A stretch of 5,174 nt of DNA from Limnobacter sp. (lineage in GTDB: Bacteria; Pseudomonadota; Gammaproteobacteria; Burkholderiales; Burkholderiaceae_B). The notes under the pieces are model-generated. The model was not told the DNA's origin, ran no database searches, and saw only the letters and a program-made list of their open reading frames with translations. Position numbers and translations under genes: made by a program. Below are positions 1-5,174 of this stretch, one piece after another. The stretch spans positions 1 to 5,174 of the forward strand of contig JAAURO010000158.1 of the NCBI GenBank assembly GCA_012032215.1, in the 5' to 3' direction. Each line of letters opens with the position of its first letter. Position 1 is the stretch's first letter.

Positions 1-143
1 CCGGTTTTGGGGTAGTAGGGTTCTATGGCTTTCAGCAGGTCTTGCCAGGGGATGATCTGTTCCATTTCGCTGAGAAACCTTTCTCGCCGGGTCTGCTTTT
101 TTTTGAGCTTGTATTCGAGGCTGGAAAAGCTGGTCTGGGTCAT
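1..143 (-). CDS. IS5-family transposase, N-terminal fragment cut by the window edge
   Basis: Read on the minus strand from the ATG at 143-141, this gives 47 full codons starting MTQTSFSSLEYKLKKKQTRR and continuing through a RFLSEMEQIIPW segment to an IEPYYPKTG segment at the edge. The pattern of a basic KKKQTRR stretch, then RFL.EME..IPW, then IEP.YPK is the typical start of IS5-group DDE transposases (DUF772-type N-terminal domain). The catalytic DDE residues lie in the missing part. The enzyme would cut and rejoin the IS ends. No strong ribosome-binding site is evident upstream of the ATG. The frame is open to the window edge, so nothing here shows whether the full gene is intact. Confidence 0.87.
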   Translation of the reverse strand, partial: MTQTSFSSLEYKLKKKQTRRERFLSEMEQIIPWQDLLKAIEPYYPKT

Positions 144-218
144 GATGTTCGCGGGCTGGGGTTGGACGGGTGCTTGCCGCTATTTTAACTGCTCAATTGG
201 TTGCCGGGAGGTGGGGGA

Positions 219-235
219 GTTGATCAGAGGTTCCC
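219..235. repeat. Probable terminal inverted repeat of the IS5-family element
   Basis: On the minus strand this segment starts GGGAACCTCTGATCA, resembling the GG(G)AACCTCTGA-type tips I associate with some IS5-group elements. It sits about 90 bases upstream of the transposase start, a normal distance for this family. It is called from one end only, because the partner repeat is outside the window. Confidence 0.5.
226..230 (+). promoter_or_regulatory. Possible ribosome-binding site at the IS/NEL junction
   Basis: AGAGG lies 5 bases upstream of the TTG at 236-238. That TTG is the first possible start after the in-frame TGA at 221-223. The AGAGG belongs to the presumed IS terminal repeat, so any start signal here would be supplied by the insertion rather than being the native one. 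Spacing and sequence are acceptable for a Shine-Dalgarno site, but a chance match is quite possible. Confidence 0.3.
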
Positions 236-361
236 TTGGATGCATGGGCAGCCGAAGCCGAAGCAGGGTGCGAACCACCTGAAAACCGTGCCGAAGCAGC
301 CCGGAGAATAAAAGCCTGGTGCGAAACAAACAATCCAGATGCCGTGCTTAACTTGAGCAGG

Positions 362-637
362 CTTGGCCTGAAAAGCTTGCCGGAGAGATTACCACATACG
401 TTGAAAGGGCTTGAAGCGTATAGTAACCAATTAACCAGCCTGCCAGAGAACCTGCCGCCTAGTTTGACAATGCTTGATGTCAATCACAACCAATTAACCA
501 GTCTGCCAGAGAACCTGCCCTCTAGTTTGACAACGCTTAGCGTCCATTTCAACCGCTTAACCAGCCTGCCAGAGAACTTGCCGCCTAGTTTGACAAGGCT
601 TGATGCCGATACTAATCCGATAACCAGCCTCCCAGAA
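362..637 (+). repeat. Tandem 63-base LRR-coding repeats inside the NEL gene
   Basis: The units repeat every 63 bases (21 residues): 362-424 (divergent), 425-487, 488-550, 551-613, and a partial unit from 614. The three central units share nearly identical first parts of about 53 bases, encoding N(Q/R)LTSLPENLPxSLTxL. The last 10 or so bases vary and encode the residues expected to line the ligand-binding face. The DNA-level similarity points to recent duplication or recombination between units. Three to five repeats is at the short end for IpaH/SspH-type proteins. Confidence 0.85.
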
Positions 638-1393
638 AACATCTTGACCTTGCCCGGTAGTCTTACCATTTATCTGGATGCCACCTCTTTGTCGGATACT
701 GTACGCAGCCGATTAGACGCATTAATGAATCAGCCGGGTTACAGCAATGTTCGTATTGAATACAGTATGGGACAGCGTCTCCAAGTGCGGGTGCGCCCTT
801 TGTCTGAAGAAGTGTCTGCTTGGGCGCAAGAAACTGACAAACAGGATTTGGGCGATTGGAGCACCTTCCAACACGCATATGCACATCAATTTGCCACATT
901 TTTGGTGCGTTTGAGGGAAACCAGCGAATATAAAATTTTCGACACCAAGGCTGATTTTCAAAAGAGGGTCGGCACTTTGTTGCACCAGCTGCATCAGCAT
1001 GCCGACTTGCGTGAAACCTGCTTTAATTTGGCGCACGATGCGATTGACACCTGTGGTGACAGAGTGGCTTTGCGCATGTTGGATATGGAAACAGTGTGCC
1101 AGGACAAGCAGGTAGAAGACAGGCTGCAGGCTGGCCACTATGACGACAATCCGCAAGGCCTGGTGGATTTTTGCAAAATGCAATACCGGCAACAGGTTGT
1201 GGCCCAAGCCGCATCGGCCAAAGTGAAAACCCTGAACTTTTGCGATGAAATTGAAGTGCTGCTTGGGTTTCGTGTAGCGCTTGCTCAGGAATTCAGATTG
1301 AATGTGCAAATGAATACCCTGCTGTTTGGGTCGCATAGCCAAATCACCCCCCAAGACGTGATGAACGTGCGCAGTAAATTAAACCAATTCAGC

Positions 1394-1404
1394 CAGTCAG
1401 TCAG
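1394..1404 (+). repeat. CAGT tandem tract at the NEL frameshift
   Basis: CAGTCAGTCAG is 2.75 copies of a 4-base unit. It lies exactly where the upstream NEL frame leaves the one that continues to 1847. Deleting one unit gives an uninterrupted frame through the junction (LNQFSQSERPRTLQEVFEDA) and on to RESFMRELDNW. A one-unit slippage gain is therefore the simplest explanation of the break. The tract is short for a true phase-variation switch. Confidence 0.6.
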
Positions 1405-1847
1405 AACGCCCAAGAACGCTACAAGAAGTTTTTGAAGACGCTACAAAAAACAACCCCTGCTTGCGAGAATCTTTTATGCGCGAGCTGGACAACTGGAAAA
1501 ACCAGCAACCTGTCCAAAACCAGGAGGCACAAAACAACCTTTCTTTTCAAGGGTTTTTGTTGCAATCGCATTTAATCAAAACCTTGCTGGCCAGAAAAGA
1601 ACCCCAAACATTTAACGATTTGCAAGGCGAGTTAACGCTTAAAATTAAACAGCAGCAGGAATCTTTGCACGATGAGTTGAACACACTCAGCGAAAGAATG
1701 GACCCAGAGGATCCAGAGTATAAAAAAGCGGCTGACAACTTCAATCAGCAGTACCATGCCATACCAGAGCAGGTGCATCTGGAAGGCACGCAACACTTTT
1801 GGGAACCGTTTTGCCAGCAACACGGAGTGAACGCAAGCCTTGAGTGA

Positions 1848-1959
1848 GCCATGACGCTGCCGATAAAAATTTGCCTTGCTTAATGTGTCAGAATGTTGCT
1901 ACAACGCTGGTTCCAATCCAAAGCGTCTCTATGGCTTTCTAATAGCGCAGGTCTATTCC
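1848..1959 (+). other. Spacer between the NEL remnant and ccmI
   Basis: These 112 bases separate the accessory region from the ccm operon. I see no hairpin followed by a T run that would act as a terminator, and no convincing promoter. The best match is TTGCTT (1876-1881) with TACAAC (1900-1905), 18 bases apart, which is weak. The ccm promoter probably lies here by position, but the sequence alone does not identify it. Confidence 0.35.
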
Positions 1960-2952
1960 GTGACACTACAAACCGCTTTGCTTCTTCTTCTCTTGCTCGT
2001 TTTACTGAACTCTGCTGTTGCGTGGGCGTGGGCCATGAAAATCACCGATTTTCCTCCCTCTGCTGGAGTGCCTCGCGACCCCATGGAAAGCACACCGGAA
2101 TGGCAGGCCTTGGCCGCACAACGCGCTGAAATTGAAAGCGATGTGCTGTTGGACGGGTCAATCAAAGCTGACCTCATGGAAACATGGCGCACGCAGGCCA
2201 GCCAGACTCGGGCAGTGCTGCAGAAAAGTCCGCCCACCCTGCATGCACCGCTTTTGAGCACCCGGTATTTGCCACGTGTTTTGGCATGCGCTGCGGTGGC
2301 AGGGGGGTTGGCCCTTACGTGGGCCACAGGGGGAATACATGCGCAGTCTTTTCGGTGGCCAGCCACCACCAGTTCTGGCAAAGCACGCACAGTGGAAAAT
2401 GTAGACCAGGCTGTGGCTGCCAGTGCAGGCCACCCGGGCGATGGGGTACCACTAGAAAACCGCATAGAAGCACTTCGGCAAAAGCTTGCGCAAAACCCCG
2501 CTGATGTAAATGGTTGGGTGCTGTTGGCGCGTTCGTATGCTGCGATGGCCGATTACACCGCCAGTGCACAGGCCTTGCGCAAGGCATTGGAATTGGTGCC
2601 CGGCCACCCCGGTATTTTGGCCGATTTGGCCGATGTACTCGCCATGGCGCAAGGCAAAAGTATGGCAGGCGAACCCGAAACACTGGTGCAGCAGGCTTTG
2701 GTATCCGACCCCGGCCACATCAAGGCCTTGGCCTTGGCAGCCACTGCGGCAGAGCAGGCCGGGCGCGTGGATCAGGCCGAGCAATACTGGCAACGCTTTC
2801 GCACAGCGCAAGCACAGCAAGCCCCACCAGATTCTTTTCAGCAAGGGCCGCCCACCGCTACTGAACCAGGCGCACAAGCTGTCTGGGTTGCTCTGGATTT
2901 CAAAGCCAGCCCTGCCAGGCTGCCGGAAGCTGCGGCCGTGTTTGTTTCATGA
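1960..2952 (+). CDS. ccmI: Cytochrome c biogenesis protein CcmI (CycH), membrane and TPR part; frame broken at its 3' end
   Basis: CcmI is an inner-membrane protein that holds unfolded apocytochrome c in the periplasm for heme attachment by the CcmF/H ligation machinery. I chose the GTG at 1960: it puts the first membrane helix at the N-terminus as in the family (residues about 4-25, very leucine-rich) and has a weak GCAGG about 8 bases upstream. The same frame is open from a TTG at 1876, which is less likely. Residues about 45-95 form the charged cytoplasmic loop, about 104-124 the second membrane helix (YLPRVLACAAVAGGLALTW), and about 165-285 TPR-like helices (NPADVNGWVLLARSYAAM, then ALRKALELVPGHP). 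Residues 305-330 begin the C-terminal periplasmic domain, which stops abruptly at the TGA of 2950-2952. The rest continues in another frame at 2949-3236. One extra T in the short T runs at 2941-2947 would restore a VFVFMKAQKGPGMPLAV junction, and the whole protein would be 425 residues. Confidence 0.85.
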   Translation: MTLQTALLLLLLLVLLNSAVAWAWAMKITDFPPSAGVPRDPMESTPEWQALAAQRAEIESDVLLDGSIKADLMETWRTQASQTRAVLQKSPPTLHAPLLSTRYLPRVLACAAVAGGLALTWATGGIHAQSFRWPATTSSGKARTVENVDQAVAASAGHPGDGVPLENRIEALRQKLAQNPADVNGWVLLARSYAAMADYTASAQALRKALELVPGHPGILADLADVLAMAQGKSMAGEPETLVQQALVSDPGHIKALALAATAAEQAGRVDQAEQYWQRFRTAQAQQAPPDSFQQGPPTATEPGAQAVWVALDFKASPARLPEAAAVFVS

Positions 2953-3236
2953 AAGCACAAAAAGGCCCGGGCATGCCCTTGGCGGTGGTTAAAGCACCTG
3001 TACAAATGCTTCAGCAGCACAACGCAACACTGCGCATAGGGCAAGATGCCGTGCTGAACGGTGGTGGCTTTAGCACTTTGCCCGAAACCCTGTTCGTGCA
3101 GGCCAAAATTTCTGCCGATGGTACTGCCGCCGGTGCCACCTTGGCAACAAGCGATTGGGTGCAGGTCAGTAAGGCACAACTTGGTCAGCTTTCCGGGCAA
3201 AACCCAATCGCACTGCAATTGGCTACAACACCCTGA
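2949..3236 (+). CDS. ccmI: C-terminal domain of CcmI in a shifted frame
   Basis: This 95-residue frame opens with ATG overlapping the stop of the upstream CcmI part (ATGA). It contains the characteristic CcmI C-terminal pattern: GPGMPLAVVKAP, then a TLRIGQDAVL stretch, then PETLFVQAKISADGTA and DWVQV. It has no signal peptide or membrane helix, so as a separate protein it would stay in the cytoplasm, away from its expected periplasmic site. That makes an independent gene unlikely and a frameshifted continuation of ccmI likely. Its TGA (3234-3236) overlaps the ccmA ATG by one base, so translation of ccmI and ccmA is probably coupled. Confidence 0.8.
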   Translation: MKAQKGPGMPLAVVKAPVQMLQQHNATLRIGQDAVLNGGGFSTLPETLFVQAKISADGTAAGATLATSDWVQVSKAQLGQLSGQNPIALQLATTP

Positions 3237-3986
3237 TGCCAGGCACCACACACAGCAGCCATAAATCAGTTGCGTTTGCACAGCAGTGGCAGTTTACTCC
3301 CCTTGCGGCGGGCGGCGTGGTGTTGGCCAAACACGTTGCACTAAGTGCGCCTGCCGGGTGGCTTACCATGCTGCAAGGGCCCAACGGTGTAGGCAAATCC
3401 ACCTTGCTGCGCCGCCTGCTGCAGCATTCGCCCGCACAAAGTGCATTTTTGTTGCAGCCCGAGTTTTGTTTGTCTGCCGATTTAAGCGTGTTGGCACAGG
3501 CCAAGGTCTTCATTGCGCATTGCCCTGTGCAACACGGCAGCGTTTATCAAGGCCTTACAACGCAGCAAGCAGCCCTGCAAGCGCTTTCAGTAGTGGGGCT
3601 TGCCGATTGGGAACAAGAGCGCGTGGGTACCTTGTCGTCTGGTCAGCGGGCGCGGCTTGGCCTGTTGCCTTTGCTGGTGGGCGGGTTTTCGTTGTGGTTG
3701 CTGGATGAACCATTTAACGCCATGGACACGGCTGCCATTGCGCTGCTTGCCCAGCTGATTGATGCCCACCTGGGTGCAGGCGGGCAGGTGGTAATGGCTT
3801 CTCACCAAGGCGCACTGCCGCTGTTGCACTACAACCCGGCATTGCCTGTCCGAACCCTTGATTTTGCAGAAGGCACCCTGCGCCCCGCACAAGGCACCGA
3901 TGTGGTTGTGCACGATTTCTCTGGTACAGCACCCCCGGCAGCACAGAAAAACCGGCGCAGCGCGAACAAGCCGGGCCTTTGCTGGC
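3236..3986 (+). CDS. ccmA: Heme exporter ATP-binding subunit CcmA; no stop codon where expected
   Basis: CcmA is the ABC-type ATPase of the CcmABCD complex, which uses ATP to release holo-CcmE during cytochrome c maturation. Visible motifs, counted from the ATG at 3236: Walker A GPNGVGKST (48-56), a probable Q-loop Q74 (LLQPEF), signature LSSGQRARLGL (133-143), Walker B LWLLDEP (153-159), D-loop-like NAMD (161-164) and switch histidine H190 (MASHQ). The stretch between Walker A and the Q-loop is only about 20 residues, shorter than in most ABC ATPases. The start overlaps the ccmI stop (TGATG). The ATPase fold ends at about residue 215, near 3880, but no TAA, TAG or TGA exists in any forward frame from 3862 to 4074. 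The ccmA frame in fact stays open to 4636 and runs into the CcmB C-terminus. The end given here is only the proposed ccmB start; the true end is uncertain (fusion, long overlap ending at 4077, or sequence error). Confidence 0.83.
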
Positions 3987-4636
3987 GTGGCAGCCAGCCT
4001 GCAACGCGCACGCTCCCTGGCAGCAAGCGCTGCACGCCAAACCCTGTGGGCTATGCTGTTTCATGCCATGGTGCTGAGTTTTTTTGGCATGGTGTTGCCC
4101 GGTGGGCAGCCTGGGATTGCGCGTGCAGTGGTGTGGGTGTCTACCTTGCTGGCCTTGGTGCTTGGTGCCAAAGACTGCTTTGCCGAAGACGCCCAATCTG
4201 GCTGGATGCTCTTTTTGTGCCACGCCAGCAGGGTGCCACCCGGCGTTTATTGGGTCTCCAGAATGCTGCTTGCCCTGGTGGTGCAGGCACTGGCGCTGGC
4301 CGGGGTAGTGGCGCTGGCCGCGCTGTTTTCCGGTTCAATGCACAACAAGCACTGGCCTTGCTGCTTGCGGTTTTGGCAGGGCTGTTTGCCTTGGTGCCCT
4401 TGCTGGGGTTGGTTGGTTTAATGGTCAGCCTGACTTCCGGGGGTGCGGTTTTGGTGTATGTTTTGTCTTTGCCGCTGATGGTGCCCGTGCTCGTGTTTGG
4501 CATGGAAGCCAGCCAGGCGCTGGACTTAGGCCGAAGCCTGGCCAACCCCGTGTGGGTGCTTTTGCTGTTAGGCGCACTGGCTTTTTTGTGTGGCCCCTTG
4601 GCGGCTCGGGGGCTTGTTCGCCTGATTCAGGAATAA
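3987..4636 (+). CDS. ccmB: Heme exporter membrane subunit CcmB, with an apparent single-base frameshift
   Basis: CcmB is the six-helix inner-membrane subunit that pairs with CcmA in the CcmABCD complex. From GTG 3987 the first frame gives MAASLQRARSLAASAARQTL, helix 1 (about 20-38), helix 2 (about 45-62, VVWVSTLLALVLG), the loop AKDCFAEDAQSGW matching the family (D..F..D...G), and helix 3 (about 91-113). The frame then moves by one base at 4326-4338. It continues as NAQQALALLLAVLAG with helices at about 120-148, 153-173 (the conserved PLMVPVLVFG) and 187-207, ending at the TAA of 4634-4636. One added base near the T run at 4326-4329 or the AA at 4337-4338 repairs it to 216 residues, close to the 220 of E. 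coli CcmB. An ATG at 3900 is an alternative start, but it would add 29 residues with poor codon use. Confidence 0.8.
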
Positions 4637-4661
4637 ACAATTTCAGGAATACCAAAAAACC

Positions 4662-5174
4662 ATGGCACATTTTTTACCCAACAAACGGTTCCGCATGTTT
4701 AAACAATTGGCATCGCCCCCGCGGTTTTATGCAGTCAGCACAAAACTGGCCTGGATAACAGGCCCATTGGGCGCTGGCCTGCTGGCAGCGGGTTTGTGGG
4801 TGGGGCTTTGTGTGGCTCCTGTTGATTCTGTGCAGGGCGAGGTGTACCGGGCAATTTACGTGCACGTGCCTGCGGCATGGATGTCGATGTTTTTGTATGT
4901 GGTGGCGTGCGGTTATGGTTGCCTGAACTGGTTGTACCGAACCGATGTGTCTGCCTGCATGATGCGGGCCTTGTTGCCTACCGGGGCCTGGATGACCCTG
5001 CTCGCACTCGTTACTGGTGCATTGTGGGGCAAGCCCACCTGGGGCATCTACTGGGTGTGGGATGCTCGCATGACCTCCGAATTGCTGCTGCTGTTTATTT
5101 ACCTGGGCCTGATAGCGGTTAGCCAACTGACCACCGACCCCTCCCAAGGCAGACCGCTTGCTGGTCATCGCGCT
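4662..5174 (+). CDS. ccmC: Heme-handling membrane protein CcmC, 3' end beyond the window
   Basis: CcmC binds heme at the periplasmic face of the inner membrane and passes it to the chaperone CcmE. The frame is open for 171 codons to the window edge. Recognisable pieces in order: LASPPRFYAVSTKL at the N-terminus, a first membrane helix (LGAGLLAAGLWVGLCVA), YRAIYVHVPAAWMSMF with the conserved heme-ligand histidine (H60 in E. coli CcmC), another helix, and the tryptophan-rich heme-binding motif WGKPTWGIYWVWDARMTSE, followed by LLLLFIYLGLIA. The second heme histidine and about a quarter of the protein lie outside. The start is uncertain: ATG 4662 has AGGA 13 bases upstream, while ATG 4695 (MFKQLASPP) matches the E. 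coli N-terminus better. It follows ccmB by 25 bases, consistent with one operon. Confidence 0.92.
   Translation, partial: MAHFLPNKRFRMFKQLASPPRFYAVSTKLAWITGPLGAGLLAAGLWVGLCVAPVDSVQGEVYRAIYVHVPAAWMSMFLYVVACGYGCLNWLYRTDVSACMMRALLPTGAWMTLLALVTGALWGKPTWGIYWVWDARMTSELLLLFIYLGLIAVSQLTTDPSQGRPLAGHRA

Larger units (their letters stand above)
1..235 (-). mobile_element. End of an IS5-family insertion sequence (left part outside the window)
   Basis: This stretch holds the 5' end of an IS5-type transposase on the minus strand (1-143), then about 90 bases of non-coding sub-terminal DNA (144-235). On the minus strand the outer end would read GGGAACCTCTGATCA, in the style of IS5-group terminal repeats, with the tip at about base 235. 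The boundary is supported from the other side: the LRR-NEL reading frame becomes recognisable immediately after 235 and lacks its normal N-terminal region. The other IS end is outside the window, so the repeat partner and the target-site duplication cannot be checked. The exact tip may be off by a few bases. Confidence 0.75.
236..1847 (+). pseudogene. LRR-NEL (IpaH/SspH-like) E3 ubiquitin ligase effector, 5'-truncated and frameshifted
   Basis: NEL-family proteins are type III secreted ubiquitin ligases that act inside host cells. Counting from the TTG at 236, residues about 2-35 are the pre-LRR helix (an AW..EAE...PPENR pattern). Residues about 38-135 are LRRs of the IpaH type (LTSLPENLP). 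Residues 135-180 are the linker (PENILTLP, then IEYSMGQ), and the NEL domain starts near 185. The catalytic motif is intact: C273 in DTCGDRVAL, matching the ESCEDRVAL motif of IpaH, with D275 completing CxD. TLNFCDEIEVLLGF matches the family TLHFVDEIEVYLAF. The first frame stops at 1433-1435, and a second frame carries a helical C-terminus to 1845-1847. Removing one 4-base tandem unit near 1394-1404 joins them into about 535 codons, close to the roughly 545 of IpaH proteins. The N-terminal secretion region is missing at the IS junction. Base composition is visibly more AT-rich than in the ccm genes, which suggests acquisition. Family assignment is strong; activity in this state is doubtful. 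Confidence 0.87.

Noticed and set aside
162..190. Possible outward promoter in the IS end (TTGGAC, 17-base spacer, TAACTG)
   Set aside because: The -10 match is too poor. The TATTTT at 181-186 is only 13 bases from the -35-like box.
25..282. Plus-strand 85-codon open frame at the left edge
   Set aside because: It lies antisense to the recognisable IS5-family transposase start and crosses the IS/NEL junction. The composition is serine- and arginine-rich with no family resemblance.
722..1354. Minus-strand 210-codon open frame
   Set aside because: It is fully opposite the NEL domain, whose plus-strand translation matches a known family including its catalytic motif. The minus product resembles nothing and is a shadow.
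1445..1451. AAAAAAC slippery heptamer near the NEL frame break, suggesting programmed frameshifting
   Set aside because: The upstream frame has already stopped at 1433-1435, so ribosomes would not reach the heptamer in a useful frame. No clear stimulatory hairpin follows.
1876..1905. Possible ccm promoter (TTGCTT, 18-base spacer, TACAAC)
   Set aside because: Only about half of the -35 positions match consensus. The position is sensible but the sequence support is weak.
1876..1959. N-terminal extension of CcmI from the TTG at 1876
   Set aside because: It would add 28 polar residues before the first membrane helix, unlike the family. The GTG at 1960 gives the expected N-terminal helix.
4674..5168. 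Minus-strand 164-codon open frame
   Set aside because: It is opposite ccmC, whose plus-strand translation carries the heme-binding tryptophan-rich motif. The minus product is His/Gln-rich, typical of an antisense shadow.

Overview
The window looks like bacterial chromosome from a proteobacterium, most likely a beta- or gammaproteobacterium. The evidence is a System I cytochrome c maturation (ccm) cluster with recognisable CcmI, CcmA, CcmB and CcmC. The genus cannot be fixed from sequence alone. Next to this housekeeping cluster is accessory DNA: an insertion sequence end and the remains of a leucine-rich-repeat (LRR) 'novel E3 ligase' (NEL) effector gene of the IpaH/SspH type. That suggests a lineage which has, or had, a type III secretion system and a eukaryotic host.

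Layout. Bases 1 to about 235 are the end of an IS5-family element, with the first 47 codons of its transposase on the minus strand running off the left edge. Its terminal repeat appears to end at about 235, against the LRR-NEL gene (236-1847, plus strand). That gene has lost its N-terminal secretion/targeting region and carries a frameshift near 1394-1404, explained most simply by an extra copy of a 4-base tandem unit. The catalytic CxD motif (TGT at 1052-1054) is intact, but the gene as it stands is probably a pseudogene. A 112-base spacer (1848-1959) follows, with no clear promoter or terminator.

From 1960 to the right edge there are tightly packed plus-strand ccm genes: ccmI (1960-3236, split by a frameshift at about 2941-2948), ccmA (from 3236, overlapping ccmI as TGATG), ccmB (about 3987-4636, frameshift at about 4326-4338) and ccmC (4662 to beyond the edge). 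Together they would handle heme export and loading (CcmA/B/C) and apocytochrome chaperoning (CcmI). ccmI lies upstream of ccmA rather than at the end of the operon as in the classical ccmABCDEFGHI order.

The ccmI and ccmB frame breaks each look like a single missing base in or next to a short homopolymer, and ccmA has no stop codon in its expected place. Sequencing or assembly error and real gene decay both fit, and resequencing would decide. I see no CRISPR array, tRNA, rRNA or convincing novel multi-gene system. The most interesting biology is the IS-truncated, frameshifted NEL ubiquitin ligase beside the ccm locus.
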